Of a DNA stretch of 6,062 bases, positions 1 to 5,056 are shown piece by piece (the first letter of the stretch is position 1; the number at the start of each line of letters is the position of its first letter). The notes under the pieces were generated by a model. The model was not told the DNA's origin, ran no database searches, and saw nothing but the letters and a program-made list of their open reading frames with translations. The translations under genes were made by a program, and so were the position numbers. The stretch lies in NCBI GenBank assembly GCA_050013275.1, contig JBEKFO010000263.1:1-6062 (forward strand), read 5' to 3'. The DNA comes from Roseiarcus sp050013275. Lineage in GTDB: Bacteria; Pseudomonadota; Alphaproteobacteria; Rhizobiales; Beijerinckiaceae.

Positions 1-191
1 TTCAGCGTGCCGTAGGGCACGGCGATGCGCAGCATGTAGGAGTGCAGTTGCAGATAGAGCCCGTTCATCAGCCGGTGCGGCCGGAACTGATCCTCGGTGA
101 GCTCGCCGGCGAGGCGGCGCGCGACCTGGCCGCGGAACTCGTCGACGCGCCCGGAGACGAACGCGGCGTCGAATTCGTCATAGCGATACAT
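1..191 (-). CDS. cysI: Nitrite/sulfite reductase (siroheme protein), N-terminal fragment
   Basis: Partial gene: the first 63 residues are present and the rest lies beyond the left edge. The product begins MYRYDEFDAAFV and continues through FRGQVARRLAGELTEDQF and LMNGLYLQLHSYMLRIAVPYGTL-like sequence. This matches my memory of the N-terminus of alphaproteobacterial assimilatory nitrite/sulfite reductases, which carry siroheme and a [4Fe-4S] cluster and reduce sulfite to sulfide in the cytoplasm for cysteine synthesis. The siroheme and cluster cysteines lie further on, so sulfite versus nitrite as substrate cannot be decided here. The ATG at 189-191 has a good GGAG ribosome site seven bases upstream. 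The start lies inside the end of the upstream DUF2849 gene (14-base overlap), so the two are translationally coupled. In related genomes the pair sits in a cysG-DUF2849-cysI-DUF934-cysH cluster, which supports the sulfur role. The family is confident, the symbol less so. Confidence 0.9.
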   Translation of the reverse strand, partial: MYRYDEFDAAFVSGRVDEFRGQVARRLAGELTEDQFRPHRLMNGLYLQLHSYMLRIAVPYGTL

Positions 192-525
192 GCGGGCTCT
201 CCATGCTCGCGTGCAGGGCGAAGATCGGCGCCTGCCCCTGCGCCTGTTTGCCGAGGTCGCGGCGCACCGTCGGTCCTGAGGCGCGGATCGCCTCGCGCAA
301 CGCCTTGGGGGCGTAATGACCGTTGCGCAGCTCGACTGCGACCGCATAGGGGTCGACGACGTGGCTCAGCGCGACCGCCTCGGCGGCGAGCGCGAGCGCG
401 CCCTTGACCGCCGCCGCGTCAGCATGGACGGCGGCGCGGGCAAAGTCCTCGACCCAGCCGCCTTCGGCGTCCTGGAACACGACGACGCCGTCGGCGAGCC
501 GATTGGCGGTGACGATCTCGCTCAC
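178..525 (-). CDS. DUF2849 domain protein of the sulfite reductase cluster
   Basis: Small cytoplasmic protein of 115 residues with no signal peptide or membrane segment. Visible landmarks are an N-terminal VTANRLADGVVVF strand (residues 5-17), a GGWVEDF stretch (22-28), an alanine-rich helix (about 31-52), VVDPYAVAVEL (56-66) and the conserved end LREAIRASGPTVRRDLGKQA (76-95). This is the DUF2849 pattern. The biochemical function is unknown; its position directly before cysI in many alphaproteobacteria suggests a helper or regulator of sulfite reduction. Start choice: the frame is open up to an ATG at 615 and has another ATG at 546, but the GTG at 523-525 has a strong AAGGAAGG site at ideal distance, and its product begins at the conserved TANRL block. 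The tail after the conserved block (about residues 97-115) seems longer than the family needs; it overlaps the reductase start and may exist only for coupling. Confidence 0.88.
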   Translation of the reverse strand: MSEIVTANRLADGVVVFQDAEGGWVEDFARAAVHADAAAVKGALALAAEAVALSHVVDPYAVAVELRNGHYAPKALREAIRASGPTVRRDLGKQAQGQAPIFALHASMESPHVSL

Positions 526-528
526 GAG

Positions 529-536
529 CCTTCCTT
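529..536 (-). promoter_or_regulatory. Ribosome binding site deciding the GTG start of the DUF2849 gene
   Basis: Read on the minus strand the bases are AAGGAAGG. The AAGGA core ends six bases before the GTG at 523-525. Neither upstream ATG in this frame (546, 615) has a comparable site, so this motif decides the start. Confidence 0.75.
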
Positions 537-609
537 TTCCGAGCATCCACGTTTGGCTTGAATTCCGGCGAGCGCGCCGCCGAAGCGCAGCGATTTCACC
601 GCTATAAGT

Positions 610-624
610 CGACAAATATTGTCG
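610..624. promoter_or_regulatory. Palindromic candidate operator ahead of the DUF2849/reductase operon
   Basis: The bases read CGACAA-ATA-TTGTCG, a perfect 6-bp inverted repeat around a 3-base centre. It lies about 85 bases upstream of the GTG start of the DUF2849 gene and just downstream of the candidate -10 box at 645-650, a place where a bound repressor would block transcription. The regulator is unknown; no regulator gene is in the window. It could also be a chance dyad in AT-rich DNA. Confidence 0.4.
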
Positions 625-644
625 TTAAATGAGGCTGATAGCAT

Positions 645-650
645 ATTATA
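645..650 (-). promoter_or_regulatory. Candidate -10 box of the DUF2849/reductase operon
   Basis: On the minus strand the bases are a perfect TATAAT, in a stretch (611-700) where only 25 of 90 bases are G or C although the surroundings are strongly GC-rich. No good -35 hexamer stands 16-18 bases upstream (about 667-674 is an A/T run), which would suit an activator-dependent promoter. Transcription would start near 637, leaving a leader of about 110 bases. A weaker alternative uses TTAACG and TATAGC (16-base spacer) overlapping the palindrome at 610-624. Confidence 0.45.
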
Positions 651-677
651 CGATATCAATCTAGAAGATTTTTCTTC

Positions 678-696
678 ATACATATGATAATGGTAT
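678..696. promoter_or_regulatory. Possible activator site upstream of the reductase operon promoter
   Basis: ATAC and GTAT form a short dyad separated by 11 bases, and a second dyad, TCATA-CA-TATGA, lies at 676-687. Both sit roughly 40-60 bases upstream of the predicted start near 637, where LysR-type activators (such as CysB in sulfur assimilation) often bind. The arms are only 4-5 bp in AT-rich DNA, so chance is a serious alternative. Confidence 0.2.
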
Positions 697-729
697 TTAC
701 TCGCCCGTTAGGCGCCCGCAGTGAGGCGC

Positions 730-785
730 AACCGCCATCGTGGCCGGGACAAGCCCGGCCAGACGGCCGTCGCCCACTGGCGGTT
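730..785. repeat. Nested palindromic (REP-like) intergenic element downstream of priA
   Basis: Three inverted repeats are packed together. An outer perfect 8-bp pair, AACCGCCA (730-737) and TGGCGGTT (778-785), encloses a hairpin with an 8-bp perfect stem (741-748 with 754-761, loop ACAAG) and a perfect 10-bp palindrome, GACGGCCGTC (762-771). The whole could fold into a three-way shape in RNA or single-stranded DNA. The GGCCGGG-loop-CCCGGCC core resembles a palindrome I remember as very abundant between genes in Bradyrhizobium, Methylobacterium and relatives. It lies 39 bases beyond the priA stop and could protect or end that transcript, but no T-run follows, so it is not a standard intrinsic terminator. 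Confidence 0.65.
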
Positions 786-824
786 CGGATGAGGCGCCAA
801 GTCTAGCCCCGCCGCCTCCGCCCG

Positions 825-3074
825 CTACATAAAGCTCTGCGGATCGACGTCGACGGCGACGCGGACGCCGCCGCGCGGCGGGGGGGCGGCGGAAAGAAGC
901 GCGCGCAGGAAGCCTTGCAGGTCGACGCCCCGCGGCGCCTTGACCGCGAGGCGGAAGCGATGGCGTCCGCGCAGCACCGCCATCGGCGCCTCGGCCGGGC
1001 CGAGCAGCACGATTTCGTCGCCATGCACCGCCCCGCCGATCGGCGCGAGGCGCCAGGCCTTGCCGGCAGGAAGCGCGTGCGCGGCCCGCGCCAGCGCGCG
1101 CGCATGCGCTTCGGCGGCGCCGCGGTCCTCGCCCGAGACGATGATCGCAGCGAGACGGCCAAACGGCGGCAGGCCGCCGCGTCGTCGCTGTTCCGCCTCT
1201 TCGGCGTAGAAGCGCTCGACGTCGCCCGACAGCAACGCGGCGATGACAGGATGTTCGGGCTGCCAAGTCTGCAGCATCGCGCGGCCCGGCTTTTCGCCAC
1301 GCCCCGCCCGCCCCGTCGCCTGGCGCAAGAGCTGGAACGTGCGCTCGGCCGCGCGTGGGTCGCCGTTGGAAAGGCCGACGTCGGCGTCCACGACGCCGAC
1401 CAGCGTCAGCAGCGGGAAATTATGGCCCTTGGCGACGAGCTGGGTGCCGATGATCAGGTCGTATTCGCCGCGCGCCGCCGCGTCGAGCTGCGCGCGCAGG
1501 CGCTCCAACCCGCCGGGGAAATCCGACGACAGCACCAGCGTGCGCGCGTCGGGCAACAGCGCCTCGACTTCCTCGGCGAGGCGCTCGACGCCGGGGCCGC
1601 AGGCGGCGAGCATGTCCGCCTCCTGGCATTGCGGGCAGACGTCGGGACGCTTTTCGACGTGGCCGCAGTGGTGGCAGACCAGCGCCTTGCGAAAGCGATG
1701 TTCGACCAGCCAGGCCGCGCAGTTCGGGCACTGGAAGCGATGTCCGCAGGCGCGGCACAGCGTCAGCGGCGCATAGCCGCGCCGATTGAGGAACAGCAGC
1801 GACTGTTCGCGGTTGGCGAGACCCGCCTCGATCCCGGCGACTAGGCGCGGCGCCAGCCAGCGACCGCGCGGCGGACCTTCGCGGCGCAAATCGATCGCGG
1901 TCAGATCGGGCAGAGTGCGCTCGCCGAAGCGCGAGGCGAGCTTGAGCCAGCCGTAGCGGCCCTGCTCGGCGTTCACCCGCGTCTCCAGCGACGGCGTTGC
2001 CGAGGCGAGCACCACCGGCGCGCTTTCGAGTCGTCCGCGCACCACCGCCATGTCGCGCGCGTGATAGATCACGCCGTCCTCTTGCTTGTAGGCGCCCTCG
2101 TGCTCCTCGTCGACGACGATCAGGCCGAGATCGGCGAAGGGGAGGAACAGCGCCGAGCGCGCGCCGACGACGACCCGCGCTTGGCCGCTTGCGACGGCGC
2201 CCCACAGCCGCTCGCGCTGGCGCGGCGTGATCGCCGAGTGCCACTCGGCGGGGCGGGCGCCGAAGCGCGCGGCGAAGCGGTCGAGGAACTGCGAGGTCAG
2301 CGCGATTTCCGGCAGCAGCACCAGCGCCTGACGCCCCGCGCCCAACGCCGCGGCCACCGCCTCGAAATAGACCTCCGTCTTGCCCGAGCCGGTGACGCCT
2401 TCGAGCAGAATCGCGCCGGTTGCGTGGGCCTCGACCGCGCGCGCCAGCGCGTCGGCCGCCGCACGCTGGTCGGGCGCCAGCGCTTGCGGCGCGAAATCGG
2501 CGTCGAGCGGCGCCGCCGCCGGCTCGGGCGGCAGCGCGACGATTTCGAGCGCGCGGTCGTCGAGGAGGCCGTCGATCACGCCGGCGCTGCAGGCGGCGGC
2601 CTCAGCAAGCGCCGCCTTGGGCAGCGGCGGCGAATCGGCAAGGGCCGCAAGCACGCGCGCGCGCGCCGGCGTCGCGCGGAGCGGCGCCTTGCCGGTTGCG
2701 CGATAGGCGAGGCGAGGCGCCGGCGCGGCGGCGGCCTCGGGCGCGCGCGTCGCCATGCGCAGCACCATGCCGCGCGGCGCCAGGGTCCAGCGCGCCACCC
2801 AGTCGACGAAATCGCGCAAGGGTTTGCGCAGCGGCGCAAAGTCGCGGATCTCGGCGACGGACTTGAGATTGTCGCCGCTCCCTTGGCGCATCGACCAGAC
2901 GACGCCGACGGCGCGGCGCGTTCCCAGCGGCACGGCGACGAATTGTCCCGGCGCCAAGTCCCATCCGGCGGGCGCGCGATAGCTGTAGGCGGTGTCGACC
3001 GCGACCGGCGCGAGCACGTCGACGACGACGCTTCGCTTCGGGTCTATTGCGCCGTCGCAGGATGGGTCGCTCAT
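825..3074 (-). CDS. priA: Primosomal protein N' (PriA), replication-restart helicase
   Basis: A 749-residue superfamily 2 DNA helicase, close to the usual PriA length (732 in E. coli). It recognises stalled forks and D-loops, unwinds with 3'-5' polarity and reloads the replicative helicase. Visible in order: N-terminal 3'-end-binding domain (about residues 15-110), winged-helix part (about 130-185), Walker A GVTGSGKT (226-233), Walker B DEEH (322-325), SATPSLE (358-364), and a zinc domain with eight cysteines (440, 443, 449, 452, 467, 470, 480, 483). Then come GTQLVAKGHNFP (543-554), the arginine-finger block QATGRAGRG (585-593) and the typical DVDP near the end (742-745). All key residues are intact. 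The ATG at 3074 is chosen because the family core (RSVVVDVLAPV) starts just after it; the open frame continues to 3227 but upstream codes only low-complexity basic sequence. No strong ribosome site precedes this ATG. The gene appears to be transcribed alone. Confidence 0.97.
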   Translation of the reverse strand: MSDPSCDGAIDPKRSVVVDVLAPVAVDTAYSYRAPAGWDLAPGQFVAVPLGTRRAVGVVWSMRQGSGDNLKSVAEIRDFAPLRKPLRDFVDWVARWTLAPRGMVLRMATRAPEAAAAPAPRLAYRATGKAPLRATPARARVLAALADSPPLPKAALAEAAACSAGVIDGLLDDRALEIVALPPEPAAAPLDADFAPQALAPDQRAAADALARAVEAHATGAILLEGVTGSGKTEVYFEAVAAALGAGRQALVLLPEIALTSQFLDRFAARFGARPAEWHSAITPRQRERLWGAVASGQARVVVGARSALFLPFADLGLIVVDEEHEGAYKQEDGVIYHARDMAVVRGRLESAPVVLASATPSLETRVNAEQGRYGWLKLASRFGERTLPDLTAIDLRREGPPRGRWLAPRLVAGIEAGLANREQSLLFLNRRGYAPLTLCRACGHRFQCPNCAAWLVEHRFRKALVCHHCGHVEKRPDVCPQCQEADMLAACGPGVERLAEEVEALLPDARTLVLSSDFPGGLERLRAQLDAAARGEYDLIIGTQLVAKGHNFPLLTLVGVVDADVGLSNGDPRAAERTFQLLRQATGRAGRGEKPGRAMLQTWQPEHPVIAALLSGDVERFYAEEAEQRRRGGLPPFGRLAAIIVSGEDRGAAEAHARALARAAHALPAGKAWRLAPIGGAVHGDEIVLLGPAEAPMAVLRGRHRFRLAVKAPRGVDLQGFLRALLSAAPPPRGGVRVAVDVDPQSFM

Positions 3075-3307
3075 GCCGTCGCGATTAGCACGCGAATCGG
3101 GGCGGCGGTAGAATTTCGCGCTGTCGGCGCGCCCGCCCTCGTCCCGCCCTTCGGGCCGCCTCTCGGCGAACCGAAATTTCGCCTGACGCCGGCAAGCGGC
3201 TGAGGGGTTTCGCCCCCACTCCCGCATAGCCCGTCGAAAGATGCGCGCTCTACCGAACGCCCTATGCGCGCGAGAGTTGGGGTGAGGGCGAAGGATGCGC
3301 CGGACTT
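3075..3307. other. Intergenic region between priA and the CDGSH gene
   Basis: These 233 bases should hold the priA promoter and the end of the upstream transcript. Besides the imperfect inverted repeat at 3209-3292 there is a perfect 10-bp palindrome CGAAATTTCG (3172-3181) and a small GCCC-TTC-GGGC hairpin (about 3147-3157). I find no convincing -35/-10 pair for priA. The priA frame is open through part of this region, but I consider that non-coding. Confidence 0.5.
3209..3292. repeat. Long imperfect inverted repeat between the CDGSH gene and priA
   Basis: The left arm (3209-3229, starting TTCGCCCCCACTCCCGCATAG-like) and the right arm (3262-3292) are imperfect reverse complements. Both ends of the arms match (TTCGCCC / GGGCGAA and GCATAG / CTATGC), and the right arm carries about ten extra bases in the middle. 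The loop is about 32 bases. It follows the CDGSH stop by about 16 bases, so it may form the 3' end structure of the rplS-CDGSH transcript, but no T-run is present. It may instead be a decayed intergenic repeat. Confidence 0.4.
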
Positions 3308-3547
3308 TTACAGACTCTTGTGCGTGCCGTCGCAGTAAGGTCGGTTCTTGGAGTGCTTGCAGCCGCAGAGATAGGCGGTCCCATCCTTCTCGGCGACGAA
3401 CGCCTTGGGTGAGAACTCCGATCCCTTATGCGAGCCGTCGCAGAACGGCTGGTTGGCCGACTTGCCGCACGCGCACCAATAATAGGTCTTGCCGGCTTCC
3501 AGGGCGGTGGCGAAGGGGGCCTTTTGCGCAATGTGCGGTTCGGACAT
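3308..3547 (-). CDS. Tandem CDGSH iron-sulfur domain protein (CISD3-like)
   Basis: A 79-residue soluble protein made almost only of two CDGSH motifs. The first has ligands C25, C27, C36 and H40 (CACGKSANQPFCDGSH), the second C61, C63, C72 and H76 (CGCKHSKNRPYCDGTH). Both fit the family pattern C-x-C-x2-[S/T]-x3-P-x-C-D-G-[S/A/T]-H exactly, so each should bind a redox-active, pH-labile [2Fe-2S] cluster through three cysteines and one histidine. Two motifs in one chain is the arrangement of CISD3/MiNT, which works as a monomer, unlike dimeric mitoNEET. There is no membrane anchor, so it is cytoplasmic. Its bacterial role is unsettled; electron transfer or cluster transfer are the usual proposals. 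The ATG has an AGGGG ribosome site six bases upstream. It follows rplS by 30 bases on the same strand and probably shares its transcript. Confidence 0.95.
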   Translation of the reverse strand: MSEPHIAQKAPFATALEAGKTYYWCACGKSANQPFCDGSHKGSEFSPKAFVAEKDGTAYLCGCKHSKNRPYCDGTHKSL

Positions 3548-3577
3548 CGACGACCCCTCTCTCTTCGGCGCGTTCCC

Positions 3578-3979
3578 TCACGCCTTCGGCTTGGCCGCCT
3601 CGGCGGCCTTGGCGGACGCGCCCTCGACGCGCTCGGCGATGCGCGCCGACTTGCCGCGGCGGTCGCGCAGATAATAGAGCTTGGCGCGACGGACCTTGCC
3701 GCGACGCACCACTTTGATCGAATCGATCACGGGGGAGTAGACGGGGAAGACGCGCTCGACGCCTTCGCCGTAGGAAATCTTGCGGACGGTGAAGCTCTCC
3801 TGGAGGCCGCCGCCGTTGCGGGCGATGCAGACGCCTTCGTAAGCCTGAACGCGCGTACGCTCGCCTTCGCTCACCTTGACGTTGACGACGATGGTGTCGC
3901 CGGGCGAAAATTCCGGGATCTTGCGGCCGGCGCTCAATTTGGCAGCCTGTTCGGCTTCGAGCGTCTCGATGATGTTCAC
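3578..3979 (-). CDS. rplS: Large-subunit ribosomal protein L19 (bL19)
   Basis: A 133-residue protein of the 50S subunit, located at the 30S-50S interface. The sequence is classic L19: NIIETLEAEQAAKL at the N-terminus, IPEFSPGDTIVVNVKV, RVQAYEGVCIARNGGG, ESFTVRKISYGEGVERVFPVYSP and the basic VVRRGKVRRAKLYYLRDRRGKSARI block. An alanine/lysine-rich tail (AKAAEAAKPKA) follows, as in many alphaproteobacteria. The start is GTG at 3977-3979, giving the family N-terminus M-N-I-I-E; the GGAG seven bases upstream supports it. The frame is open upstream to an ATG at 4141, but that extension resembles no L19. rplS usually follows trmD (rpsP-rimM-trmD-rplS); here the upstream neighbour is divergent, so the gene must have its own promoter. 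Confidence 0.98.
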   Translation of the reverse strand: MNIIETLEAEQAAKLSAGRKIPEFSPGDTIVVNVKVSEGERTRVQAYEGVCIARNGGGLQESFTVRKISYGEGVERVFPVYSPVIDSIKVVRRGKVRRAKLYYLRDRRGKSARIAERVEGASAKAAEAAKPKA

Positions 3980-3984
3980 TTTAG

Positions 3985-3990
3985 TTCTCC
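3985..3990 (-). promoter_or_regulatory. Ribosome binding site deciding the GTG start of rplS
   Basis: On the minus strand the bases are GGAGAA, with GGAG seven bases before the GTG at 3977-3979. Together with the conserved L19 N-terminus it fixes the start and rules out the upstream ATG at 4141. Confidence 0.8.
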
Positions 3991-4051
3991 ATGCCGTGAC
4001 GCCGAGCCCGCGAGGCGGGTGCGGCGAGCGCTTCGGCGCGCTGTTTTCAGT

Positions 4052-4065
4052 TGAGGCGCGCCTCA
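4052..4065. promoter_or_regulatory. 14-bp perfect palindrome in the rplS/dsbA divergent region
   Basis: TGAGGCGCGCCTCA is a perfect palindrome with no spacer, placed between the start of rplS (73 bases away) and the candidate promoter of the DsbA-family gene (41 bases away). Its placement suits a regulator acting on one or both genes. It overlaps or abuts a weak candidate rplS promoter (TCGACT, 17 bases, TATGAG on the minus strand, about 4063-4091). A chance palindrome is possible in GC-rich DNA. Confidence 0.35.
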
Positions 4066-4105
4066 TACAGCAAAGTCGCGGGAAAGTCGAGCCGCTGCGC
4101 CCGAA

Positions 4106-4134
4106 TTGTCGGCGCGGGCGATTCCCGCTATTTA
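4106..4134 (+). promoter_or_regulatory. Candidate promoter of the DsbA-family/smc transcript
   Basis: TTGTCG (4106-4111) and TATTTA (4129-4134) are separated by exactly 17 bases. Both match the housekeeping sigma consensus in four or more positions and lie in the gap ahead of the gene. Transcription would start near 4141, giving a leader of about 50 bases. Confidence 0.45.
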
Positions 4135-4189
4135 CTGCCACGGCTCGCCGAGCCCCGTTTCACGACCGGGCAATTTCCAAGGGATCGAC

Positions 4190-4882
4190 ATGACGCCTAT
4201 TCGTTTCGCCGCGACGACCCGCCGCTTGCGCCTCTTCGCGCCCGCCGGTCTCATCGCGCTCGCCCTGGCGACGACTTCGGCGCTGGCGCAGACCCCGGCT
4301 GCGACGCCCGACGCCGGCGCGCCCGCCGCAGCGACGGCGCCCCTCGATCAGTTGATGGCACCCGGCCCGCTGCCGGACATCGTCCAGGGCTCGCCGACGG
4401 CGCCGATCACGATCATCGAATACGCCTCGATGACGTGCAGCCATTGCGCGGCTTTTCATGAGGAGACCTGGCCCGCTCTCAAGGCCAAATACATCGACAG
4501 CGGCAAGGCGAAGTTCATCCTGCGCGAATTTCCGTTCGATCCGCTCGCCGCCGCCGCGTTCATGCTCGCGCGTTGCGCCGGCCCGGACAAGCGCAACGCG
4601 TTCGTCGACCAGTTGTTCGCGCAACAGAAGACCTGGGCGTTCGTCGACAAGCCGATCGAGCCACTTCGCGCCGTCGTCGAACGGGCGGGCATGTCGCAGG
4701 CGGACTTCGACGCCTGCTTGCAAAACCAGCAACTGTTCGATTTGGTCAAACAGAGCCAACAATTGGCGACGCAGCGGTTGAACATCGATTCGACGCCGAC
4801 GTTCTTCGTCAACGGGCAAAAGATGGTCGGCGAGCTGGCGATCGCCGATTTCGACAATGTGCTCGGGCCGCTGTTGAAATAG
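4190..4882 (+). CDS. DsbA-family periplasmic thiol:disulfide oxidoreductase
   Basis: A 230-residue secreted thioredoxin-fold protein. Residues 1-33 are a signal peptide: basic start with RRLRLF, hydrophobic core AGLIALALATTS, and a likely cut after ALA (33/34). A proline/alanine-rich linker follows. The domain begins near ITIIEYASMTC, with the active site CSHC at residues 83-86 and the cis-proline in STPTFFVNG (P203). This is the DsbA-like (Thioredoxin_4) branch, which exchanges disulfides in periplasmic proteins. Two further cysteines (C129, C176) may form a structural disulfide. Whether it works as oxidase or reductase/isomerase cannot be read from the sequence. The ATG at 4190 is chosen because it has an AAGGGA site five bases upstream and gives a proper signal peptide; an upstream TTG in frame (4106) would bury it. 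It is followed by smc 174 bases downstream, an order I recall from other Hyphomicrobiales. Confidence 0.94.
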   Translation: MTPIRFAATTRRLRLFAPAGLIALALATTSALAQTPAATPDAGAPAAATAPLDQLMAPGPLPDIVQGSPTAPITIIEYASMTCSHCAAFHEETWPALKAKYIDSGKAKFILREFPFDPLAAAAFMLARCAGPDKRNAFVDQLFAQQKTWAFVDKPIEPLRAVVERAGMSQADFDACLQNQQLFDLVKQSQQLATQRLNIDSTPTFFVNGQKMVGELAIADFDNVLGPLLK

Positions 4883-4936
4883 GCCGGTTTCGCACAGAAT
4901 TCTCAGCTCCGGGCCTTGATCGCGCGCCGTCTTTGT

Positions 4937-4953
4937 GGCGGCGTGGCGCCGCC
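4937..4953 (+). repeat. GC hairpin in the dsbA-smc gap
   Basis: GGCGGCG (4937-4943) and CGCCGCC (4947-4953) form a perfect 7-bp stem with a TGG loop, 54 bases after the DsbA-family stop. No T-run follows, so it is at most a weak or partial terminator or an RNA-stabilising structure. The rest of the 174-base gap (4883-5056) holds no recognisable gene or promoter. Confidence 0.35.
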
Positions 4954-5056
4954 GCCCGCTGCTGGGGCGTCGAGGCGAACTCGGCCAAGACCGTCGAGGC
5001 GCGCGCCGCCGCGCTCCGCGCCGGCTGACGGAAACGGATGGAAGAGGGCGAGGCCC

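Noticed and set aside
526..615. A longer DUF2849 protein starting at the ATG at 615 or 546
   Set aside because: The upstream part would cover the operator-like palindrome and is Arg-rich; neither ATG has a ribosome site as good as the one before the GTG at 525.
741..761. Intrinsic terminator for priA
   Set aside because: The stem is strong but no run of T follows on the minus strand, and the motif looks like part of a palindromic repeat family.
2061..3203. A 380-codon plus-strand frame opposite priA, and a 309-codon frame at 915-1844
   Set aside because: Both are antisense to a complete PriA with all helicase and zinc motifs; the translations are Arg/Ala-rich and match no family I know.
3075..3227. 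An N-terminal extension of PriA by 51 residues
   Set aside because: The extra sequence is basic and low in complexity, resembles no PriA domain and covers an intergenic stretch with palindromes; the ATG at 3074 lies just ahead of the family core.
3980..4141. Extension of L19 to an ATG at 4141
   Set aside because: L19 proteins begin with M-N-I-I-E, which the GTG at 3979 gives exactly, and the extension crosses the divergent promoter region.
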